Shown: positions 35,574 to 44,578 of the stretch, piece after piece
Numbering within the stretch: position 1 is the first letter of the stretch
Layout: every line of letters begins with the position of its first letter
NCBI RefSeq assembly: GCF_008275125.1
Contig: NZ_CP043473.1
Coordinates: forward strand, 2,294,001-2,358,000
Length of the DNA: 64,000 nt
Reading direction: 5' to 3'
DNA from: Chromobacterium paludis
GTDB taxonomy: Bacteria > Pseudomonadota > Gammaproteobacteria > Burkholderiales > Chromobacteriaceae
Position numbers and translations under genes: made by a program
Notes under the pieces: model-generated
The model's database searches: none
Told to the model about the DNA's origin: nothing
Seen by the model: only the letters and a program-made list of their open reading frames with translations

Positions 35574-36614
35574 ATGGTCAAAATTCAGGACACATCCGCT
35601 ATGCCTACGCCGCCCTCGCCGGACACGCCCGCCCCCACGCTGCCGCAGCGGCTGGACCACACCCTGGAACTGCTGGGCATGCGCGGCAAGGGCCTGGCCC
35701 TGCTGTCCGGCATGCTGGCCGTCATCTGGCTGACTTCCGGCATCTACCGGGTGGAACCCGACGAGCAAGGCGTGGTGCAGCGCTTTGGCCGCTGGACCGA
35801 CACCACTTCCGCCGGCCTGCACTACCATCTGCCGTGGCCGATAGAAACCGTGCAGCTGCCCAAGACCACCCAGATCAAGCAACTCAAGCTGGCCAATCTG
35901 TATGAGGGATCGCCCCCGGACGCGGCGGACCCGCGCGAGAAGCAGATGCTCACCGGCGACGAAAACATCGTCGAAGCCGATTGCGCCGTGTTCTGGCGCA
36001 TCAAGGACGCCGGCCAGTTCCTGTTCCACACCAACCAGCCGGAAGAAGCGCTGCGCATCACCGCCGAGGGCGCGCTGCGCGAGGTGGTCTCGCACACCCC
36101 CATCCAGGCCGCCATGTCCAACCGCCGCCAGCAGGTGGCCGAGGAAACCCGCAGCCTGATCCAGCAGCGGCTGGACGCCCAGCAGGCCGGCATCCTGATC
36201 ACCCAGGTGCAGCTGCAGCGCGTGGACCCGCCCGCTGCCGTGATTGACGCCTTCAACGACGTGCAGCGCGCCCGCGCCGACCAAGAACGCGCGCGCAACG
36301 AGGCTCAGGCCTACAGCAACGACATCCTGCCCAAGGCGCGCGGCGAGGCGGAACGCATCCGCCAGGAAGCCGAAGCCTACCGCAGCCAGGTGGTCAATCT
36401 GGCGCAGGGCGAGGCCAAGCGCTTCGACTCGGTCTACCAGACCTACGCCCAGGCCAAGGACGTGACGGCCTGGCGCCTGTATCTGGAAAGCATGGACGAG
36501 ATGCTGAAGAAAGCCAGCAAGGTGGTGATAGACGGCACCGGCAAGAACGGCGCCGGCGTGCTGCCGCTGCTGCAGCTGCAAGACAAACCCAAGGCCGGCA
36601 AGGAGTCCCGATGA
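35574..36614 (+). CDS. HflK-like SPFH protein
   Basis: 346 residues. A transmembrane helix near 43-60 is followed by the HflK pattern GIYRVEPDEQGVVQRFGRW and LHYHLPWPIETVQ, an SPFH core with LTGDENIVEADCAVFWRIKD, and a C-terminal helical stretch (GEAERIRQEAEAYRSQVV). HflK with HflC modulates the FtsH protease in E. coli. Here the pair sits with metal-transport genes rather than with hfq-hflX, so it is probably a paralogue with another client. The ATG at 35574 has no good ribosome-binding site; 35601 is an alternative. Confidence 0.85.
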   Translation: MVKIQDTSAMPTPPSPDTPAPTLPQRLDHTLELLGMRGKGLALLSGMLAVIWLTSGIYRVEPDEQGVVQRFGRWTDTTSAGLHYHLPWPIETVQLPKTTQIKQLKLANLYEGSPPDAADPREKQMLTGDENIVEADCAVFWRIKDAGQFLFHTNQPEEALRITAEGALREVVSHTPIQAAMSNRRQQVAEETRSLIQQRLDAQQAGILITQVQLQRVDPPAAVIDAFNDVQRARADQERARNEAQAYSNDILPKARGEAERIRQEAEAYRSQVVNLAQGEAKRFDSVYQTYAQAKDVTAWRLYLESMDEMLKKASKVVIDGTGKNGAGVLPLLQLQDKPKAGKESR

Positions 36615-37492
36615 TGAGCAAGCAAGGACGCGGAATCGGCTGGGCGGCGGGCATCGCCGTGGTCTGGCTGGCGCTGTCGGCGCAATACACGCTGACCGAA
36701 GGCCAAAAGGCGCTGGTGGTGCGACTGGGCGCCCCGGTCAACGCCGATGAACAGCCGGGCCTGAAGTTCAAGCTGCCGCTGATAGACAGCGTGCTGTATT
36801 ACGACACCCGGCTGCAGATATTGGCGCCGCCGCCGGAACAGGTGATCCTGGGCGACGAGAAGCGGCTGGAGGTGGAAACCTACACCCGCTACCGCATCGC
36901 CGACACCCTGCGCTTCTATCAGGCGCTGCGCACCGAGGAGCAGGCCCGCGCCCAGCTGACCCAGCTGGTCAGCACCTCGCTCAGGCGCGAACTGGGCAAG
37001 GCGCCGCTGACGGACCTGCTCTCTCCCCGCCGCGCCGCCATCGTGGCGCGCATCCAGCAAGAGGTGATAGAACACGCCAAGCCCTTGGGCCTGCAGGTCA
37101 CCGAGGTGCAGCTGCACCGCGCCGACCTGCCGCTGGAAACCAGCCAGGCCATCTATGACCGGATGAAATCCGCCCGCCAGCAGGAGGCTAAGGAATTGCG
37201 CGCCCAGGGCGCGGAATGGGCGCAGCAAATCCAGGCCAAGGCCGACCGGGACCGCACGGTGATCTTGTCCGAGGCGCAGCGGCAAAGCGCCATCACCCAC
37301 GGCGAAGCCGATGCCGAGGCCGGCCATATTCTGGCCCAGGCCTTCAGCAAGGACCCCAAGTTCTACAAGTTCTACCGCTCGCTGCAGACCTATCGCCAGT
37401 CGCTGGCGGACTCCGCGCCCACCCTGGTGCTGTCGCCGGACTCCGCCCTGCTGCGCGACCTGAAAAGCGGGCCGGCAGGCGGCAAGCCATGA
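36611..37492 (+). CDS. HflC-like SPFH protein
   Basis: 293 residues. N-terminal membrane helix (about 9-25), then the SPFH domain with ALVVRLGAPVNADEQPGLKF and LPLIDSVLYYDTR, the family's YRI-type core, and a C-terminal helix (ARQQEAKELRAQGAEWAQQI). It should form the partner ring subunit with the HflK-like protein. Its ATG overlaps the TGA of the previous gene (ATGA), and its own stop overlaps the next start in the same way, so three genes are translationally coupled. Confidence 0.86.
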   Translation: MMSKQGRGIGWAAGIAVVWLALSAQYTLTEGQKALVVRLGAPVNADEQPGLKFKLPLIDSVLYYDTRLQILAPPPEQVILGDEKRLEVETYTRYRIADTLRFYQALRTEEQARAQLTQLVSTSLRRELGKAPLTDLLSPRRAAIVARIQQEVIEHAKPLGLQVTEVQLHRADLPLETSQAIYDRMKSARQQEAKELRAQGAEWAQQIQAKADRDRTVILSEAQRQSAITHGEADAEAGHILAQAFSKDPKFYKFYRSLQTYRQSLADSAPTLVLSPDSALLRDLKSGPAGGKP

Positions 37493-38742
37493 GCGACGCG
37501 GACGTGCTGCTGCAACCGTCCGCCTTGCGCCGGCTGCGCCACTTGCTGGCCGCCTTGGGGCCCGGCCTGGTGGTGATGCTGGCCGACACCGAAACCGGCA
37601 GCGTAATCGCCGCCGCGCAAAGCGGCGCGCGCTGGGGCTACCGCATGCTGCCGCTGCTGCTGTTGCTGATCCCGCTGCTTTACATGGCACAGGAGCTGGC
37701 GATACGGCTGGCGCTGGGCACCGGCAAAAGCTACGGCGAGCTGGTGCGCCGGCGCTGGGGACGCCAGGCTGAGCGGGCCATGGCCGCCGTGCTGATGCTG
37801 AGCTGCCTGGGCGCGCTGGCCACTCAGCTGGCCGGCCTGGCCGGCATCGGACAGATGTTCGGCGTGCCGGTGCCCCACACCATAGGCCTGCTGTGCGCGC
37901 TGATCTTGCTGATGATTGGCACCGGCAGCTACCGCTCGGTGGAGCGCATTGCGCTGGGCCTGGGCGTGTTCGAGCTGGCCTTCCTGGCCGAGGCCTGGCT
38001 GGCGCGGCCCGATCCGGCGCAGATGCTGGCCCAGCTCGGCCATCTCCCCCTGGGCAGCCACGATTTCCTGCTGCTGGCCGCCGCCAATATCGGCACCTGC
38101 GTCATGCCGTGGACGCTCAGCTACCAGCAATCGGCCATGCTGGACAAGGGCCTGACCCTGGATGACCTGAAACCGGCCAGATTGGACACCCTGCTCGGCG
38201 CCGCGCTGTGCCAGCTCATCACCGCCGGCATCCTGATCGCCGCCACCGCGGCCTTCGGCAAGGGCGCCGGCGGCCAAAGCCTGGCCGCCATTCCGGAAAT
38301 CGCCGGCGGCTTCACCCGCCTGCTCGGCCCGGCCGGCGGCAGGCTGCTGTTCGCGCTGGCGCTGTCCGGCGGCGCGCTGGTGGCCACCATCGTGGTCTGC
38401 CTGACCAGCGCCTGGACCCTGGGCGAACTGGCAGGCCAACGCGACTCGCTGGAAAAACACCCCTTGCAGGCGCCGTGGTTCTACGGCGGCTGCGCCGCCA
38501 TGCTGATAGGCGCCGGCGCGCTGGTATCGTCCGGCGTCAACCTGGTGCAGCTATCCATCGCCACCTCCGTGGCCAACGCGCTCTTGCTGCCCATCATGCT
38601 GGCCGGACTGTATTGGCTGGCGCTGCGCGAACTGCCGCCGCCGCTGCGGCTGAGCCGCCGCTACACCCTGGCGCTGGCCCCGGTGCTGTTGCTGGCCGCC
38701 GGCTTCAGCCTCTACGCCGGCATCGCCGGCAGCTTGGGCTGA
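37489..38742 (+). CDS. Nramp-related divalent metal transporter
   Basis: 417 residues, about 11 membrane helices. TM1 begins GPGLVVMLAD and continues TETGSVIAAAQSGARWGY; canonical Nramp proteins have DPGN where this has ETGS. TM6 reads IGTCVMPWTLSYQQSA where canonical Nramp has MPHN. The Met and Pro are kept, the other metal-site residues differ. It is therefore a divergent Nramp homologue with an uncertain ion, perhaps Mg(II), Mn(II) or none. It is translationally coupled to the HflC-like gene and followed by terC. Confidence 0.82.
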   Translation: MSDADVLLQPSALRRLRHLLAALGPGLVVMLADTETGSVIAAAQSGARWGYRMLPLLLLLIPLLYMAQELAIRLALGTGKSYGELVRRRWGRQAERAMAAVLMLSCLGALATQLAGLAGIGQMFGVPVPHTIGLLCALILLMIGTGSYRSVERIALGLGVFELAFLAEAWLARPDPAQMLAQLGHLPLGSHDFLLLAAANIGTCVMPWTLSYQQSAMLDKGLTLDDLKPARLDTLLGAALCQLITAGILIAATAAFGKGAGGQSLAAIPEIAGGFTRLLGPAGGRLLFALALSGGALVATIVVCLTSAWTLGELAGQRDSLEKHPLQAPWFYGGCAAMLIGAGALVSSGVNLVQLSIATSVANALLLPIMLAGLYWLALRELPPPLRLSRRYTLALAPVLLLAAGFSLYAGIAGSLG

Positions 38743-38763
38743 CGCCCGACTCCAGGACAAGAA

Positions 38764-39840
38764 ATGGAACCCGATAGCCTCTCCCACGCCTTTGGCCTGA
38801 CTCTGCAGGTCTCCTTCCTCGACCTAATCCTCAGCGGCGACAACGCGTTGGTGATCGCCCTGGCCTGCCGCTCGCTGCCGCAGGAATTGCGCCGCCGCGC
38901 CGTGATCTGGGGCACCGGCTTCGCCATCGCGCTGCGGCTGGCGCTGGCGGCCCTGACCGGCGTCTTGCTGATGGTGCCCATGCTCAAGCTGGTCGGCGCC
39001 GCCATCCTGCTGGCCATCGCCATGCAGCTGCTGCTGGACGAGGGCGGGGAGGAGGATGGCCAGGAGCTGGCGGAACAGGCCGGACACAGCCGGCAGCTAT
39101 GGAACGCGGTGATGCTGGTGGTGGGCGCGGACCTGGCGCTGAGCCTGGACAACGTGGTGGCCCTGGCCGCCGCGGCACAGGGCAGCGTGCTGTTCCTGTT
39201 GCTGGGGCTGTTATTGAGCGTGCCTTTGCTAATGTACGGCAGCCTGCTGCTGTCGCGGCTGATGGGCGATTATCCGCTGCTGATACCGGCCGGCGCCGCC
39301 GTGCTGGGCTGGCTGGCCGGCAGTCTGGCCGTCGGCGACGCCTTGTGGGGCGACTGGGTGGCCGCGCAGGCGCCGGCCCTGCTGGTGGTCGTGCCTCTGC
39401 TCGGCGCGGCCTTCGTGCTGCTGGAAAGCCGCATCATCCGGGCGCAGCGGCGCAAGCTCGCGCCCATGCCGCCATGGCGGCCGCTGGAGCCGTTGACCCG
39501 TCGCCTGACCCGCCTGGGCGAAGCCGCCATCCAGCCGGACGCGGCAGTCGCGGCGGCCATCCTGCACGCGCCGCCGGAGACGCCCGCGCCAGCCCCCGTC
39601 GCCGCGCTCCCGACCGCGCGACCGGCCCAAGAGGAGGCGCAGTCTGTCGCCGCGACGGCCGCGGAAGGCACCGCCGATGAGGCGGACCTCGACGACGGCA
39701 ACCGGCTCAGCCCGGCGCTGAAATGGCTGGTCGGCGCGGCGGCCCTGCTGGGCATGTCCGCCTTGCTGTGGCTGATCTGGCATTTGCTGAGCCAGGGCTT
39801 TCTGCCGGCGCCCAAGCACCCGGTCAAGCTCACCCGCTGA
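38764..39840 (+). CDS. TerC family membrane protein with C-terminal extension
   Basis: 358 residues. The TerC core (about 1-220) has both conserved acidic membrane motifs, DLILSGDNALVIALA and GADLALSLDNVVALAAA. Family members export Mn(II) or load metals onto secreted enzymes. After it comes a Pro/Ala-rich linker (about 255-310) and one extra transmembrane helix at about 320-343 with a basic tail, not part of a standard TerC. AGGA precedes the ATG; 21 bases separate it from the Nramp-related gene. It is last in the SPFH-transporter operon. Confidence 0.88.
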   Translation: MEPDSLSHAFGLTLQVSFLDLILSGDNALVIALACRSLPQELRRRAVIWGTGFAIALRLALAALTGVLLMVPMLKLVGAAILLAIAMQLLLDEGGEEDGQELAEQAGHSRQLWNAVMLVVGADLALSLDNVVALAAAAQGSVLFLLLGLLLSVPLLMYGSLLLSRLMGDYPLLIPAGAAVLGWLAGSLAVGDALWGDWVAAQAPALLVVVPLLGAAFVLLESRIIRAQRRKLAPMPPWRPLEPLTRRLTRLGEAAIQPDAAVAAAILHAPPETPAPAPVAALPTARPAQEEAQSVAATAAEGTADEADLDDGNRLSPALKWLVGAAALLGMSALLWLIWHLLSQGFLPAPKHPVKLTR

Positions 39841-39851
39841 AACCGCGCCGC

Positions 39852-39886
39852 GCCGGGCGGGGGCCGTTAGGCCGCCTCCGCCCGGC
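39852..39886 (+). other. GC hairpin after terC
   Basis: GCCGGGCGG (39852-39860) and CCGCCCGGC (39878-39886) form a 9-bp stem with no T-run. It may end the operon with help from rho. The rest of the 39841-40138 gap holds only the chitinase promoter region. Confidence 0.45.
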
Positions 39887-40026
39887 ATGGCGGCAAGCCC
39901 CCGCCTGGCAAGCCGCTCCCACCCAAAAAGCCTCGTCCCCGCGTGACCCTCCCTCCATCCCAGCCTTGACTCCGCCCCCTTGCCGACAGGCGTCGCCAGG
40001 CCGCTCCTCTGCGCCCTCGCGCGCAC

Positions 40027-40042
40027 CTGTCAAAAAGTACAG
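40027..40042 (+). promoter_or_regulatory. candidate CviR (LuxR-type) box before the chitinase gene
   Basis: CTGTCAAAAAGTACAG spans 16 bases, as does the Chromobacterium CviR consensus CTGNCCNNNNGGNCAG, and agrees at 8 of 10 fixed positions. Its arms CTGT/ACAG are symmetric. It lies 97 bases before the chitinase GTG, in the right range for a LuxR-type activator site. Known quorum control of chitinases in Chromobacterium makes the reading plausible. Confidence 0.5.
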
Positions 40043-40138
40043 TTCAGACCTAATGCATACCAACTACAGTCCACGTTAATACCAATTAAATACAAGTTGC
40101 ATGCTCGTTTGGCTGTACCCACTACAGAGGAGAACCGT

Positions 40139-42526
40139 GTGAGCAAGACCCTGATGCTAATCAAAGGCGGCCTGGCCGCCGGCGCCGTCGGCGGCGTTGC
40201 GCTGCTGGCCAGCCATGCCGCGCTCGACGGCCGTTCGGCGACGTTGCCGTTGTCGTCCGCCAATTTGGTGAAGACCGCGGCCAGCAGCTGCACCGACCCG
40301 GACTGGAGCGCGTCCACGGTTTATACCGGCGGCCAGCGCGTCAGCTACCAGGACCAGACCTGGCAAGCCAAGTGGTGGACCCAGGGCAATACGCCCAGCA
40401 GCAGCGACGCCAGTCCCTGGAAACTGATAGGCCAATGCGGCGGCGGCGGCAACCCGCCGCCGGTGGACCCGCCGCTGGTGCAAGTGCCCGCGCCCACCGG
40501 CAACGCCCTGTGCCGGCCGGAAGCGCTGGCGCAAACCGGCGGCGTGGACGTGCCCTATTGCGCCGCCTACAAGCAGGGCGGCGCGGAACAGCTGGCCAAC
40601 GGCAGCCGCCGCCGCATCATCGGCTACTTCACCAGCTGGCGCACCGGCAAGGACGGCAGCCCCGCCTATCTGGTCAACAACATCCCCTGGGGCAAGCTCA
40701 CTCACATCAACTACGCCTTCGCCCACGTGGACGGCGCCAACAAGCTGTCGGTCAACGAGACCGCGCCGGGCAACGCCGCCACCGACATGACCTGGCCCGG
40801 CGTGGCCGGCGCCGAGATGGACCCCAGCCTGCCGTACAAGGGCCACTTCAACCTGCTGACCCAATACAAGCGCAAATTCCCGGGCGTGAAGACCCTGATC
40901 TCGGTGGGCGGCTGGGCCGAAACCGGCGGCTACTTCGACGCCAGCGGCAAACGCGTGGCCAGCGGCGGCTTCTACAGCATGACGGTCAACGCCGACGGCA
41001 GCGTCAATCAAGCCGGCATCAACGCCTTCTCCGACTCCGCCGTCGCCTTCCTGCGCAAATACGGCTTCGACGGCGTGGACATCGACTTCGAATACCCCAC
41101 CTCGATGAGCAACGCCGGCAACCCGCTGGACTGGAGCGTCTCCAACGCCCGCCTGGGCTCCTTGACCAAGGGCTACGTGGCGCTGCTGCAGACGCTGCGC
41201 GACAAGCTGGACCACGCCGCCGCCCAGGATGGCCATTACTACCAGATCACCGCCGCGGTGCCGGCCTCCGGCTATCTGCTGCGCGGCATGGAAACTTTCC
41301 CCGGCCTGAAGTATCTGGACTTCGTCAATGTGATGTCGTATGACCTGCATGGCTCGTGGAACCGCTTCGTCGGCCCCAACGCCGCGCTGTTCGACGACGG
41401 CAAGGACGCCGAGCTGGCCTTCTGGAACGTCTACGGCACCGCGCAATACGGCAATATCGGCTATCTGAACACCGATTGGGCCTATCACTACTACCGCGGC
41501 GCGCTGCCGGCTTCGCGCGTCAATATGGGCGTGCCCTACTACACCCGCGGCTGGAAAAACGTGACAGGCGGCAGCAACGGCCTGTGGGGCAGCGCGGTGG
41601 GCAGCAACTGTCCGACCGGCCTCACCGAGTGCGGCGACGGCGCGGTGGGCATAGACAATATCTGGCACGACCTAGACGACAAGGGCCAGGAAATCCCCGG
41701 CGGCTCCAACCCGATGTGGCACGCCAAGAACCTGGAGAAAGGCATCGCCGGCAGCTATCTGGCCTCCTACGGCATAGACCCGGCCCTGCCGATCAACCAG
41801 CTCGTCGGCAGCTATCAGCGCAACTACAACAACACGCTGGCCGCGCCGTGGCTGTGGAACGCCAGCAAGAAGGTGTTCCTGTCCACCGAGGACGAACAGT
41901 CCATCGCGCAAAAAGCGGCCTGGATCGACGCCAACAATGTGGGCGGCGTGATGTTCTGGGAATTGGCCGGCGACTACGACTGGAACGCGCAGCGCAACAA
42001 CGGCCAGGGCGAGTACTACATGGGCAATACCCTGACCAATCTGCTGTACAACACCTTCAGCCAGCCGCCCAAGGTCGCCGCCAACCCGACCACGGCCGCG
42101 CCGGCGCCGACCGCGGCGATAGACGTGGGCTTCAGCCTGGGCGGTTTCGCCCTGGGCGATCAGAACTACCCGATCAACCCCAAGCTGACCATCGTCAACC
42201 GCTCCAAAACCACGCTGCCCGGCGGCACCGAGTTCCAATTCGACGTGCCGACCTCGGCGCCGGCCAATATCGCCGACCAGTCCGGCTTCGGCCTCAAGGT
42301 CATCAGCGTCGGCCACAACGGCAGCAATGTCGGCGGCCTGAAGGGCGACTTCAACCGCGTCTCGGTGAAGCTGCCTAGCTGGCAGACCCTGGCGCCGGGC
42401 CAGAGCGTGACGCTGGACGTGGTGTACTACCTGCCGATCTCCGGCCCCAGCCACTACACGGTGGGCCTGAACGGCAAGACCTACGCCATCCGCGACGAAG
42501 CGCCCTACCTGCCTTACCTGCAGTAA
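40139..42526 (+). CDS. secreted chitinase, GH18 with chitin-binding domain
   Basis: 795 residues from a GTG at 40139 behind a strong AGAGGAGAA site. The N-terminal hydrophobic segment (about 7-27) serves export. A CBM5/12-type chitin-binding domain follows at about 51-100 (WSASTVYTGGQRVSYQDQTW and PWKLIGQC). The GH18 barrel spans about 157-680, with LISVGGWA and the catalytic DGVDIDFEY (Glu318 is the acid). A C-terminal beta-sandwich (about 700-795) resembles the module on ChiC-like enzymes. It would hydrolyse chitin outside the cell, probably by type II secretion. A candidate CviR box lies upstream. Confidence 0.95.
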   Translation: MSKTLMLIKGGLAAGAVGGVALLASHAALDGRSATLPLSSANLVKTAASSCTDPDWSASTVYTGGQRVSYQDQTWQAKWWTQGNTPSSSDASPWKLIGQCGGGGNPPPVDPPLVQVPAPTGNALCRPEALAQTGGVDVPYCAAYKQGGAEQLANGSRRRIIGYFTSWRTGKDGSPAYLVNNIPWGKLTHINYAFAHVDGANKLSVNETAPGNAATDMTWPGVAGAEMDPSLPYKGHFNLLTQYKRKFPGVKTLISVGGWAETGGYFDASGKRVASGGFYSMTVNADGSVNQAGINAFSDSAVAFLRKYGFDGVDIDFEYPTSMSNAGNPLDWSVSNARLGSLTKGYVALLQTLRDKLDHAAAQDGHYYQITAAVPASGYLLRGMETFPGLKYLDFVNVMSYDLHGSWNRFVGPNAALFDDGKDAELAFWNVYGTAQYGNIGYLNTDWAYHYYRGALPASRVNMGVPYYTRGWKNVTGGSNGLWGSAVGSNCPTGLTECGDGAVGIDNIWHDLDDKGQEIPGGSNPMWHAKNLEKGIAGSYLASYGIDPALPINQLVGSYQRNYNNTLAAPWLWNASKKVFLSTEDEQSIAQKAAWIDANNVGGVMFWELAGDYDWNAQRNNGQGEYYMGNTLTNLLYNTFSQPPKVAANPTTAAPAPTAAIDVGFSLGGFALGDQNYPINPKLTIVNRSKTTLPGGTEFQFDVPTSAPANIADQSGFGLKVISVGHNGSNVGGLKGDFNRVSVKLPSWQTLAPGQSVTLDVVYYLPISGPSHYTVGLNGKTYAIRDEAPYLPYLQ

Positions 42527-42529
42527 ACC

Positions 42530-42739
42530 TCAACCGGCCCGCCTCGGGCCGGTCCCTTTCTTCTCCTGCTCCTCCCTTGACGGCCGGGTTCCCTCCCCGG
42601 CCGCTTTTTTTGCATCGCCCTCCTGCCATTGCATCACCTCGTTCAGATGCGCCAGCGCCGCGGCCGGGTCGATGCCGAACAACTTGCGCTGCCGGCCAAG
42701 ATAATGCTGAAAATAACGGGACAGGGTTTCGGTTTTCAT
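42530..42739 (-). CDS. small hypothetical protein
   Basis: 69 residues: MKTETLSRYFQHYLGRQRKL, then an Ala-rich helix (PAAALAHLNEVMQWQEG) and a charged Lys/Glu/Arg tail. AAGGAG lies nine bases before the ATG at 42739. It has no membrane segment, and I do not recognise the family. It is convergent with the chitinase gene, and the shared hairpin at 42533-42553 overlaps its last codons. It is divergent from the SgrR-like gene at 42826. Confidence 0.6.
   Translation of the reverse strand: MKTETLSRYFQHYLGRQRKLFGIDPAAALAHLNEVMQWQEGDAKKAAGEGTRPSREEQEKKGTGPRRAG
42533..42553. terminator. hairpin terminator after the chitinase gene
   Basis: ACCGGCCCG (42533-42541), loop CCT, CGGGCCGGT (42545-42553), then CCCTTTCTT. 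It lies six bases past the chitinase stop, inside the end of the convergent small gene. Confidence 0.7.
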
Positions 42740-42825
42740 GCTGGACTCCTTGTAGTGGAGCCCGTATTGTCGCGCTGATAACATGAAGAAAAAATTGCTG
42801 ACTTTTTCCTACATATTTCCCCTTT

Positions 42826-44511
42826 ATGAGCCATAAACGCCTGTTGCAACAGTACAGCCGCCTGCATAAGCACTACGCCGGCCAGGATGCCGCCGCCTCG
42901 CTGCAGCAACTGGCCGATCTGCTGTGCTGCACCCGCCGCCACATGCGCAACCTGCTGGCGCAGATGCAAGAACTAGGCTGGCTGGACTGGCAAGCCAGCG
43001 CCGGGCGCGGCAAACGCTCCGCCCTGCGCTTTCTGCGCGAGGCTGACGAACTGCAGCGGCTGCAGGCCGCTCAGCTGCTGGAACAAGGCCGGGTGGAGCA
43101 GGCGGTGGCGCTGCTGGGCGACGATCCGCAGCAGCTGGCGCCCGTCTTGCTGTCGCGGCTGGGCCGGCGCTGGAGCGCGGATCGCCAGGTGCTGGGTGTG
43201 CCCTATTACCGCCCCCTGCCCACACTGCATCCCGGCGCGCCGCTCAGACGCTCCGAGCGCCATCTGGTGGGCCAGATTTTCAATGGCCTGACCCGGTTAA
43301 ACGAGGAAAAAGGAGAAATAGAAGGCGATCTGGCGCATCACTGGGAGCAGCATTCCGAGCGCGAATGGCATTTCCACCTGCGTCCGCGCGTGCGCTGGCA
43401 CGATGGACGCGAACTGAGCCTGGACGACATCGCCGCCACCGTGGACCGGCTGCGCGCGCAGCCCCTGTTCGCGCATCTGCGCGGGACGCGCCGCCTGTCT
43501 CCCTTGAGCATCGCGCTGGAACTGGACGAGGCGGACCCCTGGCTGCCCTGGCTGCTGGCGGACCCGGCGGCGCTGATCCTGCCGGCGGACCACGCCTCCC
43601 GGCCCGACTTCGACTCCCGACCCGTCGGCACCGGCCCCTACCGCGTGGCCGCCAACGACGCGCGCCGGCTATCGCTCGCCGCTTTCGACGACTACTTCGG
43701 CTACCGCGCGCTGCTGGACCAGGTGGACATCTGGATGATGCCGCAGCTGGGCGACCAGCTGTCGCTCAAGGCCGGCGGCGCCTGCGGCCTGACCGTGGAG
43801 ATCAATCCGCTGCCGGTGGAGGAACAGACCGAGATGGCGCTGGAAACCGGCGTTTACTACCTGCTGTGCGACGGCCGCGCCGACGGGATGCGCAACGACG
43901 CCGTCCGCCAGTGGCTGGCGCAGACGCTGACGCCGCTGGCCATCATGCAGCGCACGCCGCCGGAGACGCGGCAATACTGGGTGGCCGCCGCCGGCCTGCT
44001 GCCGCGCTGGCACCATGTCCAGCCGCAACCCGTTCCCAGCGAGCCGCCGATCCAGCAACTGCGCCTGGCTTATTACGAGCAGCATCCGGAATACCGCCAG
44101 ATCGCGGACGCCATTGGCCAGTGCCTGGCCGAGCGCGGCATCGCGCTGCAATGCGTGGAGCTGAGCTACCGAGACTGGGAACTGGGGCGAGCGAATGCGG
44201 ACCTGTGGCTGGGCACGGTCAATTTCAACAGCGGCGTGAACTACGCCGTGCCGGCCTGGCTGCTGGGCACGCCGTTGCTGCGGCGCTGCCTGGAAACGGC
44301 GCTGCCGCTGGACGACTGGCAGCGCGGCTGGCGCGGCGGAGCACAGACTGCGGCCGGCCTGGCGGCGCAAACGGCGCGTACGCACTGGATGCTGCCGCTG
44401 TTCCACAACTGGCTGCGGCTCAAAGGGCCAGGCCAGATTCAAGATTTCCGTCTCAACAGCCTGGGCTGGTTCGACTTCAAATCCGCCTGGCTAAGGCCGG
44501 AAGACGGCTGA
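42826..44511 (+). CDS. SgrR-family transcriptional regulator
   Basis: 561 residues. An N-terminal winged-helix domain (SLQQLADLLCCTRRHMRNLL, about 26-45) is fused to a large type 2 solute-binding domain resembling oligopeptide-binding proteins (LVGQIFNGLTRLN, WHFHLRPRVRWHDGR, PVGTGPYRV). This is the SgrR layout. E. coli SgrR senses sugar-phosphate stress and activates the sRNA gene sgrS and a neighbouring transporter. No sgrS or transporter is evident here, so the target is unknown. The start has no strong ribosome-binding site. The divergent small gene at 42530 may be its target. Confidence 0.86.
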   Translation: MSHKRLLQQYSRLHKHYAGQDAAASLQQLADLLCCTRRHMRNLLAQMQELGWLDWQASAGRGKRSALRFLREADELQRLQAAQLLEQGRVEQAVALLGDDPQQLAPVLLSRLGRRWSADRQVLGVPYYRPLPTLHPGAPLRRSERHLVGQIFNGLTRLNEEKGEIEGDLAHHWEQHSEREWHFHLRPRVRWHDGRELSLDDIAATVDRLRAQPLFAHLRGTRRLSPLSIALELDEADPWLPWLLADPAALILPADHASRPDFDSRPVGTGPYRVAANDARRLSLAAFDDYFGYRALLDQVDIWMMPQLGDQLSLKAGGACGLTVEINPLPVEEQTEMALETGVYYLLCDGRADGMRNDAVRQWLAQTLTPLAIMQRTPPETRQYWVAAAGLLPRWHHVQPQPVPSEPPIQQLRLAYYEQHPEYRQIADAIGQCLAERGIALQCVELSYRDWELGRANADLWLGTVNFNSGVNYAVPAWLLGTPLLRRCLETALPLDDWQRGWRGGAQTAAGLAAQTARTHWMLPLFHNWLRLKGPGQIQDFRLNSLGWFDFKSAWLRPEDG

Positions 44512-44578
44512 AGCGGCGTTGCCCCAGCCGGAGGCGGCAGGCACAATCGCGTTTGATCCACTCCGACGCGCCTGCCCC

